DNA of 14,367 bases from DATLZB01 sp035574175 (GTDB lineage Bacteria > Pseudomonadota > Alphaproteobacteria > Rhizobiales > Hyphomicrobiaceae), in NCBI GenBank assembly GCA_035574175.1, contig DATLZB010000240.1, positions 1 to 14,367 on the forward strand. The letters are read 5' to 3'. Shown here piece by piece: positions 5,066-14,367 of the stretch. Both the position numbers and the translations under genes were made by a program. Under the pieces are notes generated by a model. It saw only the letters and a list, made by a program, of their open reading frames with translations, was not told the origin of the DNA and did not search any database. Within the stretch, counting starts at the first letter, position 1, and each line of letters begins with the position of its first letter.

Positions 5066-7207
5066 ATGATCGGGTCACGCGCCCTGCGTCTCAGTCTTTT
5101 TGCCGGAGCCGTCCTCGGCCTTGCCGTTTGGCCATCCCCCGCCAGCGCCCAGCAGGTTGCCATCGACGATGACGATATCGGTGGCGTGGTGACTGGGCCG
5201 GGCGGACCTGAAGCCGGCGTTTGGGTGATTGCCGAAACGAAGGATCTGCCCACCCGCTTTGCCAGGATCGTCGTCACTGACGAGCAGGGCCGCTACCTGA
5301 TCCCCGATCTGCCCAAGGCCAGCTACGACATCTGGGTGCGCGGCTATGGGCTTGCGGATTCAGCTAAGGTCAAGGCCGAGCCTGGGCGAATCCTCAATTT
5401 GCGCGCCAGGGTGGCCCTGAGCGAGGCGGAGGCCGCCAAGTACTACCCGGCGATCTACTGGTATTCGATGCTCGAGATCCCGGACAAGAGCCAGTTCGGC
5501 GGCCAGGGCCCGATACCGGCCAAGGTCAAACAGACGGACTGGCTCAACGCCATGAAGAGCAACGGCTGCATCGGCTGCCACCAGCTCGGCCAGGCATCGA
5601 CGCGCACCTTCCCGCCTGGGCTCGGCGAGTTTGCCAGCTCGGAGGAGGCCTGGATGCGGCGCGTGCAGTCGGGCCAGTCGGGCGAGAGCATGGTCAACAC
5701 GCTCGCCGGCCAACTCGGCGGCGTGCCGTTCCGGTACTTCGCCGAGTGGACGGACCGCATCGCCAAGGGCGAGCTTCCGCTTGCCAAGCCAAGCCGGCCG
5801 CAGGGCGTGGAGCGCAACATCGTTGTCACCACCTGGGACTGGTCAACCGAAAAGCACTACCTGCACGATCTGATCTCCTCAGACCGGCGCAACCCGACGG
5901 TTAATGCCTACGGTCCCCTGATCGGCTCACCCGAGTACAGCACCGACGCTTGGCCGATCCTCGACCCAAAGACGCACACGGTCTCGACGTTCAATGCACC
6001 GGTGCGCGATCCCGATACCAAGGAAGCCCTGGGACCCGGACACGCGGCGAGCGACCGGCTGCTGCAGCCTTCGCCCTACTGGGGAGACGAGAAGATCTGG
6101 AACAGCAAAACCAACAACCACAACGGAATGTTTGACAAGAAGGGCCGCGCGTGGTTCGCCGCGCGGTTTCGCAACGCGGAGAACCCCGATTTCTGCAAGA
6201 AGGGCTCCGACCACCCCTCGGCTAAGGCGTTCCCGCTCGAGAAGTCCAACCGCCAGCTCACCATCCTCGATCCGCGGACCATGCAGTACACCTTTGTCGA
6301 CACCTGCTTCCAGACCCACCACCTTCAGTTCGCCTATGACGCCAACGACACGCTGTGGACGAGCGGCGGCGGACCGGTGGTCGGCTGGATCAACACCAAG
6401 ATGTTCGACGAGACGGGCGATGCCGCCAAGTCGCAGGGCTGGACGCCGCTCATCCTCGATACCAACGGCAACGGCAAGCGCGATGAGTACGTCGAGCCCA
6501 AGGATGCCGTGGATCCGACCAAAGACAAGCGCATCGTCGCCGGCTTCTACGCGGTGATGCCGAGCCCGGTCGATGGGTCGATCTGGGGTTCCTACCGGGC
6601 CAATCCCGGCGCCATCGTCCGGCTTGTGCCAGGCGACAACCCGCCGGAGACGGCGCTTGCCGAGATCTACAACGTGCCGTTGCCTGGCTTCGGCGTGCGC
6701 GGCGCCGACATCGACAGCAAGGGCGTGGTGTGGGTGTCGCTGGCGAGCGGCCATCTCGGCAGCTTCGATCGGTCCAAGTGCAAGGGCCCGCTCAACGGTC
6801 CCAAGGCGACCGGCGACCATTGTCCGGAGGGCTGGTCATTCCACCAGTATCCGGGACCCGGTTTCAGAGGCATCGGCGAGAACAGCGCCGAGTCGAGCTA
6901 TTACACCTGGGTGGACCAGCACAACACCTTCGGGCTCGGCAATGACGTGCCGATGTCAACCGGCAACCTCAACGACGGCATCATTGCCTTCGTCGACGGC
7001 CGCATGATCCTGCTACGCCTGCCTTATCCGCTCGGGCTCTACCTCAAGGGCTTCGACGGGCGCATCGACGATCCCAACGCCGGTTGGAAGGGTCGCGGCT
7101 TGTGGACCACCAGTGGCGACCGCGCACCGTGGCTGATGGAGGGCGGTAAGGGTCGAAGGCCGATGGTCGTGCACTTCCAGATCCGACCCGATCCGCTCGC
7201 CAAGTGA
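5066..7207 (+). CDS. Secreted haem protein: carboxypeptidase-regulatory-like domain, c-type haem site, predicted beta-propeller
   Basis: A 713-residue exported protein with signal peptide 1-28 (cleavage after ASA). Residues 36-117 resemble a carboxypeptidase-regulatory-like beta-sandwich (GVVTGPGGPEAGVWVIAET, then DEQGRYLIPDLP and YDIWVRGYG). A single c-type haem motif C168-I-G-C171-H172 follows in NGCIGCHQLG. From about residue 250 to the end, repeated segments with DxxG and W/F motifs (DKKGRAWFA, DANDTLWTSGG, DGSIWGS, DSKGVVWVSLASG) suggest a beta-propeller of the Vgb/NHL type. A calcium-loop-like D465-T-N-G-N-G-K-R-D473 lies inside it. Four further cysteines (377, 414, 572, 586) could form disulfides. 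I recall similar uncharacterised proteins in soil Proteobacteria and Acidobacteria but know no proven function. A periplasmic redox enzyme or electron carrier is inferred. GGAGGAGG lies seven bases before the ATG. It is flanked by terminator-like structure and appears monocistronic. Confidence 0.85.
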   Translation: MIGSRALRLSLFAGAVLGLAVWPSPASAQQVAIDDDDIGGVVTGPGGPEAGVWVIAETKDLPTRFARIVVTDEQGRYLIPDLPKASYDIWVRGYGLADSAKVKAEPGRILNLRARVALSEAEAAKYYPAIYWYSMLEIPDKSQFGGQGPIPAKVKQTDWLNAMKSNGCIGCHQLGQASTRTFPPGLGEFASSEEAWMRRVQSGQSGESMVNTLAGQLGGVPFRYFAEWTDRIAKGELPLAKPSRPQGVERNIVVTTWDWSTEKHYLHDLISSDRRNPTVNAYGPLIGSPEYSTDAWPILDPKTHTVSTFNAPVRDPDTKEALGPGHAASDRLLQPSPYWGDEKIWNSKTNNHNGMFDKKGRAWFAARFRNAENPDFCKKGSDHPSAKAFPLEKSNRQLTILDPRTMQYTFVDTCFQTHHLQFAYDANDTLWTSGGGPVVGWINTKMFDETGDAAKSQGWTPLILDTNGNGKRDEYVEPKDAVDPTKDKRIVAGFYAVMPSPVDGSIWGSYRANPGAIVRLVPGDNPPETALAEIYNVPLPGFGVRGADIDSKGVVWVSLASGHLGSFDRSKCKGPLNGPKATGDHCPEGWSFHQYPGPGFRGIGENSAESSYYTWVDQHNTFGLGNDVPMSTGNLNDGIIAFVDGRMILLRLPYPLGLYLKGFDGRIDDPNAGWKGRGLWTTSGDRAPWLMEGGKGRRPMVVHFQIRPDPLAK

Positions 7208-7268
7208 GCACGTGCGCCGATCCTCTGTGCATCGACCTTCGCAGCATTCGCGCCGCAGGTGCCCGCGT

Positions 7269-7295
7269 CGCCCCGATTTGATCCTTGTCGGGGCG
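7269..7295 (+). terminator. Hairpin after the haem-protein gene
   Basis: An 8-bp GC-rich stem (CGCCCCGA with TCGGGGCG) and an 11-base loop, 61 bases after the stop codon of the preceding gene. It is followed by GTCGGACT rather than a T-tract, so termination is plausible but not certain. Confidence 0.45.
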
Positions 7296-7312
7296 TCGGA
7301 CTAACCTAGTAT
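7285..7312 (+). promoter_or_regulatory. Possible promoter for the acyltransferase-HIT run
   Basis: TTGTCG (7285-7290), 16 bases, then TAGTAT (7307-7312), about 95 bases before the ATG at 7407. It overlaps the 3' arm of the hairpin at 7269-7295. This is a moderate match in a high-GC region; the rest of 7208-7406 shows nothing else I can name. Confidence 0.22.
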
Positions 7313-7406
7313 TGTATCGACGCGCTCGAGCGGCGGCTGCGCCGTGCGCCGTCTCGACAACGAATTCGGCAGCTGAGCCGGCGGCGCGGGCGGAAAGACG
7401 AGCGGC

Positions 7407-8615
7407 ATGAGCAAATCGCAAGGCACCACCATCAGGGTTCTGCCGGCGATCGCCGAGGCGAACAGGGCGGCATGGGACGCATGCGCCATTTCCGACGCGC
7501 ACAGGCTGAACCCATTCCTGACCCACGCCTTTCTGAAGGCGCTGGAGGACTCCAACACCGTGGGCGGCCGCACGGGCTGGGTCCCGCAACATCTGGTGCT
7601 CGACGACGGCAACGGCGGGATCGCCGCCGCCTGCCCGGCCTATCTGAAGTTCCACAGCCAGGGCGAGTATGTGTTCGACCACGGCTGGGCGGACGCCTAC
7701 GAGCGTGCCGGGGGCAGCTACTATCCGAAGCTGCAGATCGCCGTGCCGTTCACACCGGTGCCGGGCCCGCGCCTCCTGGCGCGACCCGGGCCGGATCGGG
7801 AGCGGAACCGGCGCCTGCTTGCACTCGGCGCCATCGAACTTGCGCGGCGCCGCTCGCTCTCTTCGGTCCACCTCACCTACCTCGCCGAGGACGAGTGGCG
7901 CCAGCTCGGCACCGACGGATTCCTGCTGCGCACGGGCAAGCAGTACCACTGGCACAATCAGGGCTATGCCGACTTCGACGACTTCCTCGCTGCGCTCGCC
8001 TCGCGCAAGCGCAAGGCCATCCGCCGCGAGCGGGCCCACGCACTGCCCGACGGCGCCTCGGTTGAGTGGCTGACAGGCACGGACATTACCGAGGCGCACT
8101 GGGACGCGTTCTTTGCCTTTTACATGGAGACGGGCAGCCGCAAGTGGGGCCGGCCCTACCTCAACCGCCGCTTCTTTTCTCTGCTCGGCAGCGCCATGGC
8201 CGACCGCTGTCTGTTGGTGATGGTGCGCTGCGGCGGCCGCTACATAGCAGGTGCGTTGAACCTGATCGGCGGAGACTGCCTCTATGGCCGCTATTGGGGC
8301 GCCATCGAGCACCACCCATTCCTGCATTTCGAAGTCTGCTACTACCAGGCCATCGAGTTCGCCATTCGCCACCGCCTGCCGCGCGTCGAAGCGGGCGCTC
8401 AAGGCGACCACAAGCTTGCCCGCGGCTACGTGCCGGTCGCCACCTATAGTGCCCATTGGATCGCCGACCGCGCCTTCGCGCGGGCGGTGGAGCGCTTTCT
8501 CGACGAAGAGCGCCGGGAGATGGAGGAGGTTCGCACGGAGCTCGCCGCCGCCGCCCCCTACCGCCAGCAGGGGGCGAGAACCTGTGCACCCTATCGTGAC
8601 GGAGATGCGCCATGA
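7407..8615 (+). CDS. FemAB-like / DUF482 acyltransferase (GNAT superfamily)
   Basis: A full-length 402-residue cytoplasmic protein of the DUF482 (FemAB_like, PF04339) group. Diagnostic segments are NPFLTHAFLKALE (35-47), FDHGWADAYERAG (90-102), YYPKLQIAVPFTPVPGPRLL (105-124), SRKRKAIRRER (199-209), FYMETGSRKWGRPYL (238-252), GRYWG (294-298), HFEVCYYQ (307-314) and EAGAQGDHKLARGY (328-341). Members are predicted acyl- or aminoacyl-transferases related to peptidoglycan-bridge enzymes, but substrates are generally unknown, so no reaction is assigned. The ATG at 7407 has only a weak GGAAAG upstream. The stop overlaps the ATG of the HIT gene by four bases, indicating translational coupling. The C-terminal tail beyond about 375 is acidic, alanine-rich and probably poorly conserved. 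Confidence 0.88.
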   Translation: MSKSQGTTIRVLPAIAEANRAAWDACAISDAHRLNPFLTHAFLKALEDSNTVGGRTGWVPQHLVLDDGNGGIAAACPAYLKFHSQGEYVFDHGWADAYERAGGSYYPKLQIAVPFTPVPGPRLLARPGPDRERNRRLLALGAIELARRRSLSSVHLTYLAEDEWRQLGTDGFLLRTGKQYHWHNQGYADFDDFLAALASRKRKAIRRERAHALPDGASVEWLTGTDITEAHWDAFFAFYMETGSRKWGRPYLNRRFFSLLGSAMADRCLLVMVRCGGRYIAGALNLIGGDCLYGRYWGAIEHHPFLHFEVCYYQAIEFAIRHRLPRVEAGAQGDHKLARGYVPVATYSAHWIADRAFARAVERFLDEERREMEEVRTELAAAAPYRQQGARTCAPYRDGDAP

Positions 8616-9034
8616 ATTATGATTCCAACAACGTGTTCGCCAAAATATTGCGCGGCGAGCTTCCCGCTCACAAGGTCTACGAGGACGCCGACACGCTGGC
8701 CTTCATGGACATCATGCCCCGCTGCGAGGGGCACACCCTCGTCATTCCGAAGCGACCCGCGCGCAACCTCCTCGATGCAAGTCCCGACCAGCTTGGTCAA
8801 TGCATTCGCACCGTGCAGAAGGTGGCGAAAGCCGCTATGAAGGCATTCAAGGCTCCCGGCGTCACCATCCAACAGTTCAACGAGCAGGCTGGCGGCCAGG
8901 TCGTGTTCCACCTCCATTTCCACATCTTGCCCCGGCAGGAGGGCGTCGCCCTCAAGCCGCCCGGCGGGCCCATCGAGAAGCCCGAGGTGCTCAGTCGCAA
9001 CGCCGAGAAGATCCGCAACGCGCTGGTCGGCTGA
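8612..9034 (+). CDS. HIT-family nucleotide hydrolase/transferase
   Basis: A 140-residue protein with the complete histidine-triad motif H100-L-H102-F-H104-I-L in GQVVFHLHFHILPR; H102 is the expected catalytic nucleophile. The N-terminal NVFAKILRGELPAHKVYEDADTLAFMD and HTLVIPKRPARNLLD are typical of the HinT/Hit-like group, which hydrolyse nucleoside phosphoramidates or acyl-adenylates. The precise substrate is not predictable. The ATG was chosen because GGAG lies seven bases upstream and it matches the family N-terminus. It overlaps the acyltransferase stop (ATGA), and the next gene starts 19 bases downstream. A clean-up role for adenylated by-products of the neighbouring transferase is only speculation. 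Confidence 0.95.
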   Translation: MNYDSNNVFAKILRGELPAHKVYEDADTLAFMDIMPRCEGHTLVIPKRPARNLLDASPDQLGQCIRTVQKVAKAAMKAFKAPGVTIQQFNEQAGGQVVFHLHFHILPRQEGVALKPPGGPIEKPEVLSRNAEKIRNALVG

Positions 9035-9053
9035 CTCGCTCCGGGAGGCCGCG

Positions 9054-9698
9054 ATGGCTCACGTTCTCATCGTCGGCGCCAGCCGGGGCCTTGGGCTCGA
9101 GACCGTCAAGGCGGCCCTCGCCGCGGCCCATACAGTGCGTGCCCTCGCCCGCGGCATGGACTCGGTCGCCATCGACCATGCGGGCCTCGAGAAAGTGTCG
9201 GGCGATGCTCTCGATCCCCCGACTGTCGAGCGGGCACTTGCTGGCGTCGATGCCGTCATCGAGACGCTTGGCGCGAGCTTCAGCATCGACAGCATCATAA
9301 AGGGCACGACGCTCTTTTCAAAGGCGACGCGGGCGCTGGTCGACGCCATGACCAGAGCCGGCGTGAAGCGCCTAATCGCCGTTACCGGCCTCGGCGCCGG
9401 CGACAGTCGCGGCCACGGCGGGCTGCTCTACGACGCCGTCATCTTTCCCTTGGTCTTGAAGCGCGTCTATGACGACAAGGACGTGCAGGAGCAGATTATC
9501 CGCCGGTCCGGCCTCGAGTGGACCATCGTGCGCCCCGGGCTGCTGACGAGCGGTCCGGCCACCGGCGTCTATCGCGTGCTCACCGATCCCGCGAGCTGGA
9601 CGGCCGGTTCCATCTCGCGCGCCGACGTCGCCGAGTTTCTCGTGCGCCAGATCGGCGACCGCACCTATCTCGGCATGACGCCGCTTCTCATCCGCTGA
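9054..9698 (+). CDS. NAD(P)-binding NmrA-like / atypical SDR protein
   Basis: A 214-residue Rossmann-fold protein. The nucleotide loop GASRGLG (8-14) follows a beta-strand MAHVLIV. A second acidic/strand boundary SGDALDP (49-55), GVDAVIETLGA (64-74), the helix-strand VKRLIAVTGLGAG (104-116) and WTIVRPGLLTSGP (156-168) are characteristic of the NAD(P)H-binding PF13460 group. The usual SDR Tyr-x-x-x-Lys catalytic pair is not obvious (Y139-D-D-K-D is out of context), so this may be a sensor or an isomerase-type enzyme rather than a classical dehydrogenase. GGGAGG lies five bases before the ATG. It is probably the last gene of the run beginning at 7407, and its final 11 bases overlap the convergent end of azlD. 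Confidence 0.88.
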   Translation: MAHVLIVGASRGLGLETVKAALAAAHTVRALARGMDSVAIDHAGLEKVSGDALDPPTVERALAGVDAVIETLGASFSIDSIIKGTTLFSKATRALVDAMTRAGVKRLIAVTGLGAGDSRGHGGLLYDAVIFPLVLKRVYDDKDVQEQIIRRSGLEWTIVRPGLLTSGPATGVYRVLTDPASWTAGSISRADVAEFLVRQIGDRTYLGMTPLLIR

Positions 9699-10032
9699 GG
9701 AGCTTGCCGGCGGCAAGCAGGGTGGCGCCGAAGGCGACCGCGGCCCACACCCTGCGTCCGGCCAACAGAAAGAAGCCGAGCCCGCACGCGAAGGCGCCGA
9801 CGCGGATGCCGATCGGAACCGTGTCGAGCGCGCCGGCGGGAAACAGCACGAGCCGCGCCACCAGCGCCGCCACCAGCGCCGTCGACACCGCCCGCACCCA
9901 TTGGAACACCTCGCCCTCGGCATCGATCCGCCGGCCGACGAGGAGGCCCGCCCAGCGCCACGGCTCGTGGGCCAGCGCAGCGATCAGCGCCAGCACAAGG
10001 TAGCCGCCGAAGCCGTCGTCGAGCGCGCTCAC
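9688..10032 (-). CDS. azlD: AzlD-type branched-chain amino acid transport subunit
   Basis: From the GTG at 10032 this encodes 114 residues with about four hydrophobic segments: LVLALIAALAH, AVSTALVAALVARLVLF, RVGAFACGLGFFLLAG and VWAAVAFGATLLAAGKLL. Size, hydrophobicity and position after azlC identify the small AzlD partner. AzlCD exports branched-chain amino acids and analogues in characterised systems. The GTG was chosen because GTGA overlaps the azlC stop, a common coupling arrangement; the open frame upstream of it is a shadow of azlC. Sequence motifs alone are weak for this family, so the call rests on context. The stop overlaps the convergent gene ending at 9698 by 11 bases. Confidence 0.85.
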   Translation of the reverse strand: MSALDDGFGGYLVLALIAALAHEPWRWAGLLVGRRIDAEGEVFQWVRAVSTALVAALVARLVLFPAGALDTVPIGIRVGAFACGLGFFLLAGRRVWAAVAFGATLLAAGKLLSG

Positions 10033-10793
10033 TGGTAGTGTTTCCCAAGGCGATGGGCGAGGGTGCCGCCGATGACGCCCGCCGCCAGCAGGTCGAACCC
10101 GGGCAGGAGAAGAAACAGCGGCGGCCCGAGCGCGAGCCCGAACAGGACGGCGAGCCGATCGGCGGCGGTCCGCGAGGTGGCCACCAGCGAGGTCAGAAAA
10201 TAGAGCGGGGTCATGAACAGGAAGGCGGCCGAGACCACCGCGCTGACCCCGCCCACGAGCAGAAACCCAAATGCAGTGCCCGCCGTCGTGTTGCAGAGCA
10301 GCGCTGAGCCGAGGCCGAGGAAATGGCACAGCCGCAAGTGCGCGGGCAGCGGCCCGAGCCGGCGGTGCGCTTCGACCCAGGCCGTCACCGCCACGTAGTG
10401 CGCGACGAGCAGCGTAAGCCAGCGCGGGGAGCGGTCATCTCTGACCAGCGGGATGAGCGTCACGGTCATGGGAAACAGCCGTATCCCGGTCAGCGACACG
10501 GCGAACGCGGCGGCTAAAATGGCCGAGCCGCGGGCGAACTGGTCGACGAGCAGGACCTGCCCCGGCAGCGCGTAGAAGACGGCCGTCAGGAACAGCGCAT
10601 GGCCAAGTTCGAAGCCCGAGTCGCGGGCGAGCGCCCCGAACCCGAGCGCACTCGCAAACAGCACGAGCCCGGGCGTTTCCACCATCACCACGAAACCGCG
10701 CAGGAACGCTTGGGGCCGTGTGGCGCTGTTGGCCCAGGTGGGAGCGGCCATTGCGGGGGACTTGCCGGGCTCGGGGGTGGGCGGCGGCGACAC
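10029..10793 (-). CDS. azlC: AzlC-type branched-chain amino acid permease
   Basis: A 254-residue inner-membrane protein with roughly seven to eight hydrophobic segments. Family features are FLRGFVVMVETPGLVLFASALGFGALARDSGF (30-61), the helix LPGQVLLVDQFARG (76-89), SLTGIRLFPMTVTLIPLVR (100-118) and FLFMTPLYFLTSLVAT (191-206). AzlC with AzlD forms an amino acid exporter in characterised bacteria; direction and substrate here are inferred. The start is uncertain: GTG at 10793 has AAGGA 13 bases upstream and adds a proline-rich leader, while ATG at 10751 (residue 15) lacks any ribosome-binding site. It is separated from clpA by 108 bases containing a hairpin, and is coupled to azlD by GTGA. Confidence 0.92.
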   Translation of the reverse strand: MSPPPTPEPGKSPAMAAPTWANSATRPQAFLRGFVVMVETPGLVLFASALGFGALARDSGFELGHALFLTAVFYALPGQVLLVDQFARGSAILAAAFAVSLTGIRLFPMTVTLIPLVRDDRSPRWLTLLVAHYVAVTAWVEAHRRLGPLPAHLRLCHFLGLGSALLCNTTAGTAFGFLLVGGVSAVVSAAFLFMTPLYFLTSLVATSRTAADRLAVLFGLALGPPLFLLLPGFDLLAAGVIGGTLAHRLGKHYQ

Positions 10794-10863
10794 CGGGGCG
10801 ACCGAATCCTTGCCAAGCGAAGGGTGAGCCTAGTGCATCTGGCCACCTGAGCCGAGGGGACCT

Positions 10864-10888
10864 GCCCCTGCGCGTTCGGAGCAGGGGC
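10864..10888 (-). terminator. Hairpin after clpA, likely terminator
   Basis: A perfect 8-bp stem (GCCCCTGC with GCAGGGGC) and a nine-base loop, 13 bases downstream of the clpA stop codon. The stem is very stable, but no T-tract follows on the minus strand, so efficiency is uncertain. Confidence 0.5.
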
Positions 10889-10901
10889 CGGTGGGGAAAG
10901 C

Positions 10902-13352
<2,451 letters not shown>

Positions 13353-13360
13353 TTGGTTTC

Positions 13361-13696
13361 CTACTCCTTCTCGAGGGTGCACTGTAAAGGATGGCCGTGC
13401 TGGCGGGAGAAATCCATGACCTGCGTCACCTTCGTCTCGGCCACCTCGTAGGTATACACGCCGCAGATGCCGACGCCCTTGTGGTGCACGTGCAGCATGA
13501 TTCGAGTTGCTTCTTCCCTACCCTTGTTGAAATAGCGCTCGAGCACATGCACGACGAACTCCATCGGCGTGTAGTCGTCGTTGAGCAACAGCACCTTGTA
13601 GAGGTTGGGCCGCTTGGTCTTCGGCCGTGTCTTAGTGACGAGACCGGTGCGGCCGTCCTCATCGCCGCCCTTTCCCGGTCCGCCCTTTCCGGCCAT
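13361..13696 (-). CDS. clpS: ATP-dependent Clp protease adaptor ClpS
   Basis: An adaptor of 111 residues from the ATG at 13696. It delivers N-end-rule substrates to ClpA. A flexible, glycine- and charge-rich leader (1-30) precedes the folded core: KVLLLNDDYTPMEFVVHVLERYF, EEATRIMLHVHHKGVGICGVYTYEVAETKV and a C-terminal HPLQCTLEKE. The substrate pocket residues are present: N39, D40, T43, M45, M67 and H71. The start at 13696 was chosen because CAGGTG lies six bases upstream; in-frame ATGs at 13714 and 13723 would add six or nine residues but lack a ribosome-binding site. The further open frame upstream runs through the phasin terminator and is not coding. The gene is followed by clpA after eight bases, the standard clpS-clpA arrangement. 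Confidence 0.96.
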   Translation of the reverse strand: MAGKGGPGKGGDEDGRTGLVTKTRPKTKRPNLYKVLLLNDDYTPMEFVVHVLERYFNKGREEATRIMLHVHHKGVGICGVYTYEVAETKVTQVMDFSRQHGHPLQCTLEKE

Positions 13697-13798
13697 CGAT
13701 CGCACCTGTTGCATGGTCAGCATGAAAGTCACAATCGGCGTCCGTCGTCTATCCGCTAGTCCTCTTTCCGTGCGCCCGGCGCAAGGCCGTGCTTCACC

Positions 13799-13827
13799 AA
13801 AATAAGCAACCTCACCGCTTCCCGCAA
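13799..13827 (-). promoter_or_regulatory. Likely clpS-clpA promoter
   Basis: On the minus strand TTGCGG (13827-13822), a 17-base spacer and TATTTT (13804-13799) form a good sigma-70-type element, 76 to 103 bases upstream of the candidate clpS starts. It sits between the phasin terminator and clpS. Nothing else nameable lies in 13828-13907. Confidence 0.45.
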
Positions 13828-13911
13828 ATAGGCAACGCCGCCACCAACGCTGCGTGACCGGGCCGGCGACGGCGGGCTCGCTGGGGCCCAAGACTCGTTC
13901 GCCAAATCGAC

Positions 13912-13942
13912 ACAAAGAAGGCCCGGGATGTTTGCCCGGGCC
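13912..13942 (-). terminator. Intrinsic terminator of the phasin gene
   Basis: A perfect 8-bp stem (GGCCCGGG with CCCGGGCC, 13920-13927 and 13935-13942) with a seven-base loop, about 40 bases beyond the phasin stop codon. On the minus strand it is followed directly by TTCTTTGTG, a T-rich tail. This is the clearest rho-independent terminator in the window, and it separates the phasin transcript from clpS. Confidence 0.8.
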
Positions 13943-13982
13943 GGCATGCTCTAGGCGAGGCGATGACCGCCGGGCCGACGTC

Positions 13983-14318
13983 TCAGCGTTGCCCCTGCAT
14001 GAAGCGTTCCATCGGCTTGACCGCCTCGCGGGCGACGTCGGCGTACATGGCGCTGATCTTCGACATTTGCTGCATGTAGTCGTCATAGCAGCGCTTGGCA
14101 TAGGTCGATTGGATCTCAATTGCTTGCTCGAGCGACTTGGCGCCCAACAGCCTTTCGAAGGTCGCCGAGCCGTCCTCGAACGAGCGCTTGGTGTAGTTGC
14201 CCATTTCCGAGGCGATGGCTTGCCAGCCCTTGTTCCACTCGCCGAACGCCTTCAGCGCCGTGTCCATGCTGGCCTGACTCCATTTCTGGAAATCGTCGAA
14301 ATTCCTCATCATCGTCAT
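13983..14318 (-). CDS. Phasin family protein (phasin_2 type)
   Basis: A 111-residue helical, amphipathic protein without signal peptide. Residues 1-35 are rich in aromatic and Met residues (FDDFQKWSQASMDTALKAFGEWNKGWQAIASEM). The centre, NYTKRSFEDGSATFERLLGAKSLEQAIEIQSTYAKRCYDDYMQQMSKISAMYADVAREAVKPM, is typical of PF09361 phasins (the LLGAKSLEQAIEIQ and YDDY segments). Phasins coat polyhydroxyalkanoate granules or act as general stress-associated proteins. No PHA synthesis gene is visible here, so the binding role is inferred from family only. The ATG at 14318 has a weak GGGAT upstream; M3 and M4 are also possible. It has its own terminator, so it is probably monocistronic. Confidence 0.92.
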   Translation of the reverse strand: MTMMRNFDDFQKWSQASMDTALKAFGEWNKGWQAIASEMGNYTKRSFEDGSATFERLLGAKSLEQAIEIQSTYAKRCYDDYMQQMSKISAMYADVAREAVKPMERFMQGQR

Positions 14319-14367
14319 GATCCCGATCGCTGGTGGCTTATCGGCAACCCGACCCGTCTGCCGCCGG

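Noticed and set aside
7044..8456. Long minus-strand frame of 470 codons
   Set aside because: Lies antisense to the haem-protein end and the acyltransferase, with Ala/Arg/Val-rich composition typical of a shadow frame in high-GC DNA. The plus-strand genes have clear family motifs.
10033..10329. Extension of the azlD frame to 213 codons
   Set aside because: The added part is antisense-free but fully inside azlC in another frame and is hydrophilic Arg/Pro/Gly-rich, unlike AzlD.
13697..14119. Extension of the clpS frame to 252 codons
   Set aside because: It would run through the phasin terminator, the probable clpS promoter and part of the phasin gene. ClpS proteins are about 100-120 residues.

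Overview
The window is high-GC, dense DNA from an alphaproteobacterium, most likely of the order Hyphomicrobiales (Rhizobiales). The evidence is the divK-pleD-rpmG cluster, a DUF3572 gene divergent from divK, an EipB/DUF1849 envelope protein, a phasin_2 gene upstream of clpS-clpA, and a CtrA-like box beside a GANTC site. No insertion sequence, tRNA, rRNA or CRISPR array was seen. This looks like ordinary chromosomal core plus a few less-studied genes.

Layout. Bases 33-200 hold rpmG (+), followed by a hairpin. Bases 201-757 hold no convincing protein gene. Instead, 303-512 fold into four back-to-back strong hairpins. Their G.U/A.C asymmetry and a tandem G.A internal loop favour a structured RNA read from the minus strand. 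A TTGACA element and a perfect 14-bp palindrome lie upstream of it. This is the best candidate for something undescribed in the window. Bases 758-2582 (-) are the cell-cycle signalling pair divK-pleD: a single-domain response regulator, then a REC-REC-GGDEF diguanylate cyclase. A CtrA-like box separates them from the divergent, translationally coupled pair DUF3572-mak (2725-3917, +). eipB (3992-4855, -) converges on mak and is divergent from a large secreted protein (5066-7207, +) that joins a carboxypeptidase-regulatory-like domain, a c-type haem site and a predicted beta-propeller.

Bases 7407-9698 (+) form a compact three-gene run: a FemAB-like/DUF482 acyltransferase, a HIT-family hydrolase (ATGA overlap) and an NAD(P)-binding NmrA-like protein. 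Facing it are azlC-azlD (9688-10793, -), which are GTGA-coupled. Next on the minus strand are clpS-clpA (13696 down to 10902), the N-degron adaptor and AAA+ unfoldase for ClpP. Last is a phasin gene (13983-14318, -) with a clear intrinsic terminator.

Themes: cell-cycle and c-di-GMP signalling (divK, pleD), regulated proteolysis (clpS, clpA; in Caulobacter both systems converge on CtrA control), envelope integrity (eipB), a periplasmic redox protein of unknown job, and storage-granule or phasin biology. Coordinates of several starts were adjusted from the longest open frame: divK, DUF3572, eipB, azlD, clpA and clpS.
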